From an uncultured Acetatifactor sp. (lineage in GTDB: Bacteria; Bacillota; Clostridia; Lachnospirales; Lachnospiraceae): DNA of 64,000 nucleotides. The notes beneath the pieces were generated by a model that saw nothing but the letters and a program-made list of their open reading frames with translations, made no database searches and was not told the origin of the DNA. Shown one piece after another: positions 16,661 to 25,131 of the stretch. Position numbers and translations under genes: made by a program. The DNA is taken from assembly GCA_947595925.1 (NCBI GenBank), contig CANQEV010000005.1, forward strand, positions 1 to 64,000, read 5' to 3'. The first letter of the stretch is position 1. Each line of letters begins with the position of its first letter.

Positions 16661-16756
16661 CCCTTTTACAGGCCCAGCGCCTGAAACAGCATACCCGAAA
16701 TCACAGAGCCCAAAAACAATACGGGTATGACTCTATCCAACAAGGAGAAATCCGTT

Positions 16757-17815
16757 ATGTCAAAAAAGCTATCCACCGCCTTGATCCTGACAACCCTGTT
16801 GCTTTCCCTTACGGCCTGCCAGGGCCAGCCGGACACATCCGAAAAGCAGACGTCCTCTTCCCGGCCCCTCAGCATGAAAACGGAGGATGACTCCTCCGCA
16901 TCATCCTCGGCCGCTTCCTCCTGGACCGATGAGGATGATCAATCGCTCTACAATATGTATATCGACGTCTATAACTACTCCGTAGGGCGTCTCGGCGATT
17001 CCATAGACGAATACTTTGAAAACGTCGCCATGGAAGAAGAATTTCAGCTGTTGGACGATTATCACTGCTACTCCATACCGAACTCCCAGATTGAAAATCT
17101 GGACAAGACGTACAGCCTCTCCGAATCCAAACCGGAGAAAGATCCGCTGGACGACTCTTTCATCGCCATGTATCCTTCCCTGAAAACGATCATGACCACG
17201 TTAAACAATATCTACAACTACGCGGATCTGCAGTCCTATGTGGACGACGATTACGCAAAGGCGAAAGAGTACCACGCCACCCTCTGGGCAGCGATGAACG
17301 AATACATTGACGCCGCGACAACCTTCATGACGGAACTGAATACCGCGGTACAGGAGCAGCAGGAACAGGACTTGCAAATGATGAAGGACGAAGGCTTTGT
17401 CGTCTTTTATACCATCAACGTCATGTTCCTCCAGGCGCAGGCCATCGATGCGGAATTCTATAACCAGGAAATTTCAGACGAAAACCTCACTGAGCTGGAT
17501 CTCACCACGATAGAGCCCATGTATGATGAATTTGTAACAAGCGTGGAAGCGATCCTCTCCTATGCGGAAGATTCCGATCAGCTCCAGGCCGAGGGCATCC
17601 CGTATAATTCCGGCTACTGGAGTACCTTCCTCTCCTCCCTGAAGAACACAAAAGTCTCCCTCACCGGCATCCTTCAGAGAGTGAAGGAGCAAAATCCCGT
17701 CGACTCCTTTGACCTGAATTCCTCCTTTGCCTTGCCGGGAGACGACACCATCGCCTCCTTTGAGAGGGGCTTGAGTGACATGATCAGCGATTACAACCAC
17801 TTCATTCAATACTGA
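16757..17815 (+). CDS. Lipoprotein of unknown function
   Basis: A 352-residue exported lipoprotein. The signal peptide MSKKLSTALILTTLLLSLTAC ends in a lipobox (LTAC) with Cys at about residue 21, followed by a Ser/Thr/Asp-rich linker (SSASSSAASS). The remainder is acidic and probably helical, with repeated Glu/Asp/Tyr positions (AMNEYIDAATTFMTELNTAV, LTTIEPMYDEFVTSVEAIL), like a helical-bundle surface protein. I do not recognise a family. The start at 16757 has AAGGAG 7-8 bases upstream. Its 3' end overlaps that of the convergent DUF1294 gene by 10 bases. Confidence 0.8.
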   Translation: MSKKLSTALILTTLLLSLTACQGQPDTSEKQTSSSRPLSMKTEDDSSASSSAASSWTDEDDQSLYNMYIDVYNYSVGRLGDSIDEYFENVAMEEEFQLLDDYHCYSIPNSQIENLDKTYSLSESKPEKDPLDDSFIAMYPSLKTIMTTLNNIYNYADLQSYVDDDYAKAKEYHATLWAAMNEYIDAATTFMTELNTAVQEQQEQDLQMMKDEGFVVFYTINVMFLQAQAIDAEFYNQEISDENLTELDLTTIEPMYDEFVTSVEAILSYAEDSDQLQAEGIPYNSGYWSTFLSSLKNTKVSLTGILQRVKEQNPVDSFDLNSSFALPGDDTIASFERGLSDMISDYNHFIQY

Positions 17816-18087
17816 TAGCCCTTACAATACAGGTACAGGCAAAAACCAATAAGCGCAATATGCAAAGCCGTCCAAAGCGGAACCAGTATTTGAAACTTCC
17901 GCTTGGACGTCTTATGATGAAAGACATACATCCCCACAAGGGAACCGATGCCGCCCCCCAGGGCTCCCATCAGCAGGAGCCTTTTTTCAGGGACCCTGTA
18001 TTGGTGCTTTATCGCCCTGCGCTTATCCCAGGCATACAGGAACATGGCGGCAGCGTTAATGGCCAGATAGTAGATTGCAACGATCAC
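17806..18087 (-). CDS. DUF1294 family membrane protein
   Basis: A small 93-residue membrane protein with the DUF1294 layout. The first helix includes NAAAMFLYAWDKRRA (residues 10-24). The conserved RVPEKRLLLMGALGGGIGSLVGMYVFHHKTSKRKF stretch follows (cited as RVPEKRLL, GGGIGS and HHKTSKRKF), and then a C-terminal helix. The start is GTG at 18087 with AGGA 6 bases upstream. The family has no established function. Its 3' end overlaps the convergent lipoprotein gene by 10 bases. Confidence 0.9.
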   Translation of the reverse strand: MIVAIYYLAINAAAMFLYAWDKRRAIKHQYRVPEKRLLLMGALGGGIGSLVGMYVFHHKTSKRKFQILVPLWTALHIALIGFCLYLYCKGYQY

Positions 18088-18131
18088 TTTGATCCTGTCT
18101 CCTCCGTTTTTTGGCTGACGGCGTCAGCTTC

Positions 18132-18749
18132 TCAGCGGATGAAATTCGTCCACTCAGCGGGCTCTCTCTTGGGAAGGCCGTACTTCTCTTTTCCGAGGGC
18201 AATGCTCTTCATCAGGAAAGACATATTTCTCGCGAGGGTCCGCATGCCCTGCATGCCTTCCGCGTCCTTCGCCGCCTCTCCCGCATCCCTTCCGTGAACG
18301 CTGTTCCAGTACTGTCCAGACGCCACGGGCATTCCGGAAATGGTAAAGAACTTATTCAGTTCGTCAAAGGTAGCGGAAAGCCCGCCCCGTCTCGCGGCGA
18401 CCACGCTCGCGCCAACTTTCATCGTCTTGTCGAAATGGGTACTATAAAAAAGGCGCGTAAGAAAGGCCACCAGCGTCGCATTCGCGGAAGCATAGTAGAC
18501 GGGACTGCCCACTACCAGGCCGTCGCTGGCCTGGAACTTTTCCGCCGCCTCATTTACAATATCATTAAATACACACTTGCCTTTCTGTGCACACCCGCCG
18601 CAGGCAATGCAGCTCCTGATATCCATATTGCCTATGTGCAGAAGCTCCGTCTCGATGCCCTCTTCCTCAAAAACCTTCCGCATCTCATTTAACGCAGTAT
18701 AAGTATTTCCCTTCGCACGCGGGCTCCCGTTGATCATCAGTACCTTCAT
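18132..18749 (-). CDS. Flavodoxin-fold NAD(P)H-dependent FMN oxidoreductase
   Basis: A 205-residue member of the flavodoxin_2/FMN_red-like group. It begins MKVLMINGSPRAKGNTYTAL, the phosphate-binding loop for FMN. A Cys-rich CIACGGCAQKGKC segment (near residues 48-60), as in iron-sulfur flavoproteins, and DGLVVGSPVYYASANATLVAF near 78 follow. The C-rich motif could bind an Fe-S cluster or act in redox disulfide chemistry. A GAGGAGG site lies 6 bases before the ATG at 18749. The electron donor and acceptor are not known. Confidence 0.9.
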   Translation of the reverse strand: MKVLMINGSPRAKGNTYTALNEMRKVFEEEGIETELLHIGNMDIRSCIACGGCAQKGKCVFNDIVNEAAEKFQASDGLVVGSPVYYASANATLVAFLTRLFYSTHFDKTMKVGASVVAARRGGLSATFDELNKFFTISGMPVASGQYWNSVHGRDAGEAAKDAEGMQGMRTLARNMSFLMKSIALGKEKYGLPKREPAEWTNFIR

Positions 18750-18813
18750 AACGCCGCCTCCTCTATGATCTCAAAGTTAATACATTATATCCCAAACCGG
18801 TACATTTATGCCC

Positions 18814-18971
18814 CCAGTTCAGCCAGCCTTCTATCATGCAGGAAATCGTGCTCGCACGAAATTTCCCGCATGATAGAAGGCTGAGGGAACGCCATTTTAT
18901 GAGCAAAGACAGTCGCGAAGCGACGATTAAGCGCGTCAGCGCGGCTTTGCGAATGGCGTGGGCTGAACTGG
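18814..18971 (+). repeat. Interspersed structured repeat, copy 2 (complete)
   Basis: A 158-bp copy with terminal inverted repeat CCAGTTCAGCC/GGCTGAACTGG. Arm 1 (18821-18882) is a hairpin whose apical part CGTGCTCGCACG is identical to copy 1, but whose stem below it (CCTTCTATCATGCAGGAAAT side) is unrelated in sequence while still self-complementary. Arm 2 (AACGCCATTTTATGAGCAAAG to GCGAATGGCGTGGGCTG) closely matches copy 1. Confidence 0.8.
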
Positions 18972-18995
18972 CTGCAACCCCAACCGCCATTTCCT

Positions 18996-19688
18996 CTATT
19001 TTTCGCTGCTCAGCGCTTTATACACCACTGCCGCCAGCGCCGCGCCCACAAGGGGTCCGACGATAAACACCCACAGACACGCGATGGGAGCCGTATTCCC
19101 TGTGAAAGCCGCCACCAGCGCAGGTCCAAAGCTCCTCGCGGGGTTCACGCTGGTACCGGTCAGGCCGATGCCCAGGATATGTACCAGCGTCAGGGTAAGA
19201 CCGATCACGATCCCGGCAAAGGAGCCGTGGTTTGCCTTCTTATCCGTCACACCCAGGATCGTCAGTACAAAGACAAAGGTCAGGACGATCTCAACGATCA
19301 GGCCGGAAACCACGCTTCCGTTGACGCCTGCCAGACCGTTGGAGCCAAAGCCTCCCGTCATGTCCGTCACGCTTCCCGTCGTAAAGATCACCGCCAGCAC
19401 GCCGGCTCCCGCCAGGGCTCCAAGACACTGGGACACCACATATCCCACAAAATCCTTCACGCTCATGCCGCCGCTCATAAGCACCCCGAGGGACACCGCA
19501 GGGTTGATGTGACAGCCGGAAATATTGCCGATGCTGTACGCCATCCCCACGATCACCAGTCCGAACGCCAGCGCCGTCAGGATATACCCGCCGCCTGCCG
19601 CCGCGTCGCACCCTACCAGCATCGCCGTGCCGCATCCCAGCGTCACCAGCACCGCCGTACCAATGAATTCTGCAACATACTTTTTCAT
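18996..19688 (-). CDS. Aquaporin, MIP family
   Basis: A six-TM channel of 230 residues. Both NPA boxes are present: SGCHINPAVSLGVL (near residue 62) and GTSVNPARSFGPAL (near 183). His is at the pore-filter position in LTLVHILGIGLTG and Arg after the second NPA, which points to a water-selective AqpZ-like channel rather than a glycerol facilitator (inference from family knowledge). GGGAGG lies about 10 bases upstream of the ATG at 19688. No glycerol-metabolism genes are near, consistent with a water or small-solute role. Confidence 0.93.
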   Translation of the reverse strand: MKKYVAEFIGTAVLVTLGCGTAMLVGCDAAAGGGYILTALAFGLVIVGMAYSIGNISGCHINPAVSLGVLMSGGMSVKDFVGYVVSQCLGALAGAGVLAVIFTTGSVTDMTGGFGSNGLAGVNGSVVSGLIVEIVLTFVFVLTILGVTDKKANHGSFAGIVIGLTLTLVHILGIGLTGTSVNPARSFGPALVAAFTGNTAPIACLWVFIVGPLVGAALAAVVYKALSSEK

Positions 19689-19843
19689 ACCAATCCAACC
19701 TCCCTGTCATAACATACTTTTCCGGCGGTTCCTATGCCTCGCCGGATCTTTTCTTTCATTATATGCGCAAGCAGGAAAAAAGACAAGATAAAAGCAGTCG
19801 ATCCAGGCATACTTTTTAACCGTTCTGCCCCGCCATCTGCGGG

Positions 19844-20003
19844 CCGACTGACACGCCTGCCTGAAAACCCGGATCTTCTTGCCCTGTCATTATCCCGTGC
19901 CAACACGGACCGACTGACACGCCTGCCCGAAAACCCGGATCTTCTTGCCCTGTCATTTTCCCGTGCCAACACGGGCCGCTTGACACGCCTGCCTGAAAAC
20001 CCG
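19844..20003. repeat. 66-bp tandem repeat, 2.4 copies
   Basis: Units start at 19844, 19910 and 19976, each beginning CCG(A/C)(C/T)TGACACGCCTGCC and continuing GAAAACCCGGATCTTCTTGC. The first two units are complete and nearly identical; the third is truncated after about 28 bases. The period is a multiple of three, so open frames run through it on both strands, but no start/ribosome site or codon pattern supports a gene. The repeats lie between the aquaporin gene and the promoter of the ATP-grasp gene. Confidence 0.8.
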
Positions 20004-20028
20004 AAAGGATTCCGTGCTTTTTTAGGGA

Positions 20029-20057
20029 TGGGCAAACAAAAGACGGTGTGTTATAAT
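20029..20057 (+). promoter_or_regulatory. Putative promoter of the ATP-grasp gene
   Basis: TATAAT at 20052-20057 is preceded at 17 bp by TGGGCA (20029-20034). The leader to the ATG at 20137 would be about 73 bases. Confidence 0.45.
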
Positions 20058-20136
20058 GCAAGGGACGGCCCCCTCGGATAAGAAGAAGACGGCTTACAGC
20101 CTTGCGGCGATGGACAGCGCAGGAAAGGAGAACTCC

Positions 20137-21012
20137 ATGGAAAACCCGGATATCATTTTATTTCCATCCAGTTTCTTTTCAGTCAACAGAGTGGACGAGG
20201 ATCTGCAGAAAGAATACGAGGCGGCCCGGGCAGCCGGGTTATTCGACATCTTGTTATTCGGATATGAAAAATGGTATCAGGAGGGCGAGCTTGTCCTGAC
20301 GGAGACGCCGGACCACATGCGGACAGCGATCCTTCGCGGATGGATGATGAAGCCCGAGCAGTATGAGCGGTTTTACCAGGCGCTCCTGGAACATCAGATA
20401 AGACTTGTCACAAACCCGGAGGCATACCGGCTGATGCACATCTTCCCGAATATATATCAGCAGTTTGAAGGGGATACCGCGAGGATGCTCCTCTATCCTT
20501 TCAGGGAACAGATCCCCCTGGAAGAGGTTAAAAAAACATTCCGGCGGTTCATGGTCAAAGATTATGTCAAATCCGTAAAAGGGACGGCCTTTCCGCGTTA
20601 TTTCGACGAAACGATTACTCAGGAAGCCTTTGACCGCTGGATGGAAACATTCTATCAGTACCGGGGAAGCCTGCTGACAGGCGGAATCTGCATCAAGGAA
20701 TACCTGGATCTCAAATTTTACGGAGGCAGGCCAAACGAATACAGAGTGTTTTACGCAGACCGAAAGATCCTTTCCGTCTGCCGAAATTCCGGTCAGGGAA
20801 ACTATACCTCGGAACCTCCGATAAAACTACTGGAAAAATATAAAAATCTTCCCAGCCCTTACTATACCGTGGATTACGCGGAACTTGAGGACGGGACCTG
20901 GAAGGTGATGGAGGCGGGGGACGGAAGCGTATCGGGACTTTCCGAGGGCCAGGACGCAGAACATTATTTCCGAGCTTTATACTATGCCTTTCAGAAGGAT
21001 TCTCAGGGCTGA
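20137..21012 (+). CDS. ATP-grasp domain protein, R2K clade type (DUF4343-like)
   Basis: A 291-residue cytoplasmic protein. It begins PDIILFPSSFFSVNRVDEDL, then AARAAGLFDILLFGYEKW, then LRGWMMKPEQYERFYQALLE and TNPEAYRLMH, the pattern of R2K-type ATP-grasp proteins. The nucleotide-binding Lys is in MVKDYVKSVKG (near residue 141). The C-terminal EYRVFYADRKILSVCRN, YYTVDYAELEDGTWKVMEAGDGSVSG region supplies the expected metal-binding acidic residues. ATP-grasp enzymes join a carboxylate to an amine or thiol; R2K members have been linked computationally to conflict or repair contexts. The substrate is unknown. The start at 20137 has AAGGAG upstream; longer frames lack one. Confidence 0.8.
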   Translation: MENPDIILFPSSFFSVNRVDEDLQKEYEAARAAGLFDILLFGYEKWYQEGELVLTETPDHMRTAILRGWMMKPEQYERFYQALLEHQIRLVTNPEAYRLMHIFPNIYQQFEGDTARMLLYPFREQIPLEEVKKTFRRFMVKDYVKSVKGTAFPRYFDETITQEAFDRWMETFYQYRGSLLTGGICIKEYLDLKFYGGRPNEYRVFYADRKILSVCRNSGQGNYTSEPPIKLLEKYKNLPSPYYTVDYAELEDGTWKVMEAGDGSVSGLSEGQDAEHYFRALYYAFQKDSQG

Positions 21013-21135
21013 GACTTGCCAGCGCAAAACAATTCACCCGCATACTGGGCGGAGAGATCTCCGCGGAGCATACGGGTGATTCCTTTGCGATCGTTGTAAA
21101 ACTGAGTTCTTTCATCAAATAAATGCCGCACAGGT

Positions 21136-22392
21136 TCAGCTCAGCCTGAATACTGCCGCGCCGTGCTTAGGCAGTCTTGCCTTCAGCACCTTTGACAGCT
21201 TTCCTTCTCTCCCGCTCCAGAGTTCCTTCGTGCGGGTATAGCCCTCCAGATCATAGGCCTCCGTGACCAGGCTCACCGTCTTTGTCCTCTCGGAAATGTT
21301 AAAGAGCGCCGCGTAAACGCCCCTGCCGTCCCTTCTGGGAGCGATCCAGGCGATCTCCTCCTCGGTGCGGAACAGCTGGTGGGCGCAGTGGGTGGTCTTC
21401 TCGATCTCTAAGATTTCCCGGTTTGTGAGAAGTTTTAAGGTAAATTCATCGTTCTTCGGCAGGTCCGCGCCCGCGATCAGGGGCGCCCGCATCATGCACC
21501 AGAGACTCATCATGGTGATCTGCTCGTCCTGGGTGAACCTGGTCCAGCCCTCCGGGTCGGTACACTGTCTCAGGGCTCCTACCGGCAGCATATCCGCGTC
21601 CGGCCAGTGTCCGGGGCCGGAATGCGTACACCACTTCTCCGCCCGCTCAAACATCGCCAGCAGAAGCTTCCAGTCGTCCCAGAAATCGTCTGTGATCCTC
21701 CACATATTGGCATAGGTCTTCAGATGCTCCGCGCGGTCCAGGGGAGCCGGTCCGGGGGACAGGGATAGCACCATTTCCCTTCCACAGCCCCTTAAGGAAT
21801 CGCTGATGATCTCGATCTCCTTCTTACAGTGAGGGTATTCCCTGGCGATATCGTCCACCTTGACATAATCCACGCCCCACTCGGCGTACAGGGCGAAGAT
21901 GCTCTCGTAATAAGCCCGTGCCCCCGCCTCCATCTGTTCGCACTTCAGCCCGTACATATCCGGGTTCCAAAGGCAGATGGAATTGGGGTCCGCCACCTCC
22001 TTGGCGCGGTACTGGGAATTCAGGATGGGGAGGTCTTTGTGGGCCGCCATCCTGGGCATCCCCCTCATGATGTGGATACCGAACTTCAGGCCAAGACTGT
22101 GCACATACTCCGCCAGGGGCGCAAAGCCCTTTCCTCTTTTCGCGGAGGGGAACCGGTTCTCCGCAGGGAGAAGCCTTCCGTACCGATCCATGTTCAGCTC
22201 GGAAAAAGGCTCATAGGCATGGGATCCCGCCGTGGGCTGATACCACTGGATATCCACCACGACATACTCCCAGCCAAAATCTTTCAGATACTTTGCCATG
22301 TACTCCGCGTTTGCCCTTACCTGCGCTTCGTTTACCGCGGCCCCGAAGCAGTCCCAGCTGTTCCAACCCATGGGCGGATTCTTTGCTGCCAT
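21136..22392 (-). CDS. Glycoside hydrolase family 27, alpha-galactosidase-like
   Basis: A cytoplasmic enzyme of 418 residues with no signal peptide. It starts MAAKNPPMGWNSWDCFG, the GH27 N-terminal signature. EYVVVDIQWYQP, LGLKFGIHIMRGMPR, WNPDMYGLK and GVDYVKVDDIARE follow, with the nucleophile Asp in YVKVDD near residue 170. The acid/base Asp is expected in RITDDFWDDW near 228. The C-terminal beta domain (after about residue 330) is ordinary. It would remove alpha-linked galactose (or in related subfamilies arabinopyranose) from imported oligosaccharides. The start at 22392 is set by AAGGAGG about 9 bases upstream; a start at 22431 would include that site. Confidence 0.92.
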   Translation of the reverse strand: MAAKNPPMGWNSWDCFGAAVNEAQVRANAEYMAKYLKDFGWEYVVVDIQWYQPTAGSHAYEPFSELNMDRYGRLLPAENRFPSAKRGKGFAPLAEYVHSLGLKFGIHIMRGMPRMAAHKDLPILNSQYRAKEVADPNSICLWNPDMYGLKCEQMEAGARAYYESIFALYAEWGVDYVKVDDIAREYPHCKKEIEIISDSLRGCGREMVLSLSPGPAPLDRAEHLKTYANMWRITDDFWDDWKLLLAMFERAEKWCTHSGPGHWPDADMLPVGALRQCTDPEGWTRFTQDEQITMMSLWCMMRAPLIAGADLPKNDEFTLKLLTNREILEIEKTTHCAHQLFRTEEEIAWIAPRRDGRGVYAALFNISERTKTVSLVTEAYDLEGYTRTKELWSGREGKLSKVLKARLPKHGAAVFRLS

Positions 22393-22429
22393 CTTCTCTT
22401 TCCTCCTTGTGCAATATAAAGTGTAACGC

Positions 22430-22466
22430 AAAATCCCCCTTCTCAGCCAATGGGGAGGGGGATTTT
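22430..22466 (-). terminator. Hairpin terminator downstream of the 22478 gene
   Basis: AAAATCCCCCT and AGGGGGATTTT are exact complements around a 15-base loop. They lie 12 bases after the stop of the minus-strand gene and before the GH27 ribosome site. The T run is short. Confidence 0.6.
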
Positions 22467-22477
22467 ATTCCTTTTCG

Positions 22478-23050
22478 TCAATCGATCAGTTTTTCTCCGG
22501 TGCATTCGGACGCGCGAAGCCGCCTGCAGTGCTTATCCCGGTATTTCTTACAGAGGGCCAGCCTCCAGTGGTCGTCATAGCCGGTGTCCGCCATCTCGAT
22601 CTCCCAGAACTCCTGATACAGCATCGGGTGACAGGGCATCTCGTCGATCCACCAGTCCGGATAGGGGAACTTCTGACAGTACGCCACGATCTCATTCGGA
22701 CTCTTCTGGTTCATCATGCGCTTAAACATGTCCGCATAGGACGCGCCTATGCCGTCCTCCCACTCCTGGGAGGTAGGCTCCAGCCAGGGAAAAACGATAA
22801 AGGGCGGCAGAATATCCATATCCTTCAGCAGATACACGCACTCCGGATTGGACCGGATGTACTGAAACATATCTTCAGCCTGCTTGGCATAGTTCATAAG
22901 CGTCGCTACTTCCTTAGGGAAATGACTCTTCATCGCTTCCGTCTGCGCAGAATCGCCCAGCGAAATACTATGGCTGACTTTTTGAACGTCTCCTTCAATT
23001 TTTCGCAGTTTTGCCAGTTTGCGGTTGGCAACGGCATCTTTCAAACCCAT
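22478..23050 (-). CDS. Hypothetical protein
   Basis: A 190-residue soluble protein that I do not recognise. The N-terminus is basic and helical (KDAVANRKLAKLRKIEGDVQKV), followed by a helical middle region. A Trp/Pro/Tyr-rich stretch (PPFIVFPWLEPTSQEWEDG, FPYPDWWIDEMPCHPMLYQEFWE) suggests a compact folded domain. There is no signal peptide and no transmembrane segment. The start at 23050 has GAGAGGAG about 10 bases upstream. A terminator follows, so it is probably a single-gene transcript. Confidence 0.7.
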   Translation of the reverse strand: MGLKDAVANRKLAKLRKIEGDVQKVSHSISLGDSAQTEAMKSHFPKEVATLMNYAKQAEDMFQYIRSNPECVYLLKDMDILPPFIVFPWLEPTSQEWEDGIGASYADMFKRMMNQKSPNEIVAYCQKFPYPDWWIDEMPCHPMLYQEFWEIEMADTGYDDHWRLALCKKYRDKHCRRLRASECTGEKLID

Positions 23051-23093
23051 TTAGCAGCAACTCCTCTCTGACCTCTATCTCTTATCATGCAGC

Positions 23094-23245
23094 CGTTCAG
23101 CAATCCACCAAATAGAAAGAAATCATGACTGTGCAGGATTTTCTTCGCTTTCGACGATTAAGGGGGCGCCATTTTATGAACAAATGAAGCTGCAAAGAGA
23201 TGAAAAGCCAGACAAGACGGCTTTTCAAATGGCGCGGGCTGAACG
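23094..23245 (+). repeat. Interspersed structured repeat, copy 4 (diverged)
   Basis: A diverged copy of the element at 3404-3566. The outer inverted repeat is CGTTCAGC/GCTGAACG. GGGCGCCATTTTATGAACAAATGAAG and CAAATGGCGCGGGCTGAAC keep the arm 2 ends. Arm 1 is degenerate and retains only short complementarity (AGAAAGAAATC with GATTTTCTT). It fills the gap between two genes transcribed on the minus strand. Confidence 0.6.
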
Positions 23246-23353
23246 ATTGCCTTATCATTGGTCTATGCCACTAATAGATTATACACCAGTTCTGCGCTTT
23301 AGTAAAGTTCTTCCGGACAGGAATATCATTACTTTTTTATTAAATTCTACCTG

Positions 23354-24853
23354 TTATTTAATTGTTGTGACCTTTCCGACAAAGACGATCTCCCCTTTCG
23401 TGTTGTCATAGATCAAAAAGGCGAAGGGCCGGTCCAGGTACACTTCTTTCACCTCTTTCGGCTGTACCACCGCGCACAGGACATCCATCATCATCGCCGT
23501 CACGGCCGCCGCCCTTGTTCCCTCCTCATCCAGCTCGATCTTACATTTCTGAATAATGTCGCTGATATAGAGCTCCGTCTCCATCATCCGGTCAAATTCC
23601 GCGTCGTCTCCATCAAAGGGCAGCCGGACCCCCTGCTCCTTCAGAAGACCCACGATCTCCAGGGGAGCGGTAGCGCTCTCATAATCCAGCTTCGGCATGA
23701 TCGCCCTGACGTCATATGTGGTTTCCTTAGCGTCCAGCAAACTCTTCAGGTCCAGATCGCTGACCTGAAAATCCCCCTCCTCTTTCGGCAGGATTCCGAT
23801 AAATTCAAAGCCGTTAAAATAGGATTTTCCAAAGGCTGTGGCGTGTTCGTTTTCATAATAAACGGACAGGGTATCCGAAAGCATCTCCTGCTCTGAGGTT
23901 TCTCCGTCAAGTCCCGTAAACGTATGATCTTCCAAAATCCACCGCTCCACCCAGGGCGACTCAAAATACACCGTGTTTACAAGGATCGCCGCCAGATCTT
24001 CGCTGATGCAGTCCGCCGACAAGATCTCCGGGATCAGTCCTTTCGTCTTCTCCTCACACCAGGAATTGATCCTTTTTACGGACTGGGCGGGCTTCCCGTG
24101 GAAATCCAGGCTGTCCACTTCCGCGTGGAACAGATCCTGGGCCGCCTGCCGGTACTCCTCCGTCAGTTTTCTCGACTGATCCGTCCAGATGGAGTTGGCG
24201 ATATTGTACTGAAAAGAATAATTCCCCTCAAACAACTCATACTCCGTGTCCGCCTCCCGGGTCAGACTGTCCGCATACTCCATATATTCCCGGGCAAAGT
24301 TTCCGTAATCCGAGTTCCCCAGATAGCCGTAGAGCTCTTCAGCGGTCTTTCCCGATGCGCCCTCCGCGGCAAGCCCCAGGGCAAAATTCAGCGACAAGGG
24401 ACTCACCAGAGCATTCCCGCCGTGATTCTCATAAACCCGGTCGACAAAATACGCCGCCTGTTCAAAGGCATCCTCAAGGTCCAGAGCGGCATCCTGCGCA
24501 TCCTTCCCGGAAGCGGTCTTTGTCCTATCTTCCCCGGAACCATCCGCCTGGCTTCCTCCTTGGCCGCCCTCGGAACCCTCCGGGTTTCCTTCCTGACCAC
24601 CGCCCCTGGAAATTTCCGTGGAGGGATTCCCCGCCCCATCCTCTTTCGGCACATCCGCGACCTTTACCATGGGATAGTCAGGTTTCCCCGGCGCGTCAAT
24701 CTCCTGTATTTCCCCGCTTTTCTGTTCCATAGACCCTCCTTCCGATCCCTGGCCGCAGCCAGCCAGCAGGATACTTGCGCTTAACAGTAAAATTCCTGTC
24801 TTTTTCATTCCTGCCTTTATCATTCCTGTCTTTACCATTCCTATCTTTCTCAT
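23354..24853 (-). CDS. Serpin family lipoprotein
   Basis: A secreted, lipid-anchored serine-protease inhibitor of about 499 residues. The lipobox LLAGC follows the hydrophobic segment ILLLSASI. A long Gly/Glu/Ser-rich linker of about 90 residues tethers the serpin fold (NALVSPLSLNFALGLAAEGASGKTAEEL from about residue 150, cited in part; LVNTVYFESPWVERW; RPFAFLIYDNTKGEIVFVGKV at the end). The reactive-loop hinge DEEGTRAAAVTAMMM has the small residues expected of an inhibitory serpin; P1 is probably the Leu or a neighbour in DVLCAV (inference). The start is uncertain: 24853 has GGGAGG 12 bases upstream, but 24808 (MKKTGILLL) gives a more standard lipoprotein signal. Confidence 0.92.
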   Translation of the reverse strand: MRKIGMVKTGMIKAGMKKTGILLLSASILLAGCGQGSEGGSMEQKSGEIQEIDAPGKPDYPMVKVADVPKEDGAGNPSTEISRGGGQEGNPEGSEGGQGGSQADGSGEDRTKTASGKDAQDAALDLEDAFEQAAYFVDRVYENHGGNALVSPLSLNFALGLAAEGASGKTAEELYGYLGNSDYGNFAREYMEYADSLTREADTEYELFEGNYSFQYNIANSIWTDQSRKLTEEYRQAAQDLFHAEVDSLDFHGKPAQSVKRINSWCEEKTKGLIPEILSADCISEDLAAILVNTVYFESPWVERWILEDHTFTGLDGETSEQEMLSDTLSVYYENEHATAFGKSYFNGFEFIGILPKEEGDFQVSDLDLKSLLDAKETTYDVRAIMPKLDYESATAPLEIVGLLKEQGVRLPFDGDDAEFDRMMETELYISDIIQKCKIELDEEGTRAAAVTAMMMDVLCAVVQPKEVKEVYLDRPFAFLIYDNTKGEIVFVGKVTTIK

Positions 24854-25131
24854 CCCTGTCGCCATCCTCCCTCGGCAAGCTTCTTTCTTGCGGACCGCTC
24901 AGCCGTCGTCTCATACCATATATGACGAAATCCCTCAGGAAATGTTCCCGATTTTTTCAGCAACTGTGAGAGCGTTCCCGCAAAGACACGATTTTCTCCA
25001 CGAATACGAGCTCGTTCCCGCATTGCAGCCTCTTTCAGCCCCGCCGCCCATAAAGCCGTAACGCTTCTCTCCTTGACAACAGCCACTCTCTTTCCTTTAA
25101 AAAATGGCTGGGTTTTCCCCTTATTCTATAC

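Noticed and set aside
24850..25086. A 78-codon minus-strand frame upstream of the serpin gene
   Set aside because: Weak GTG start without a good ribosome site, composition like random Arg/Ala/Glu-rich translation, overlap with the serpin start region. It may be a decayed fragment, but I cannot support a gene.
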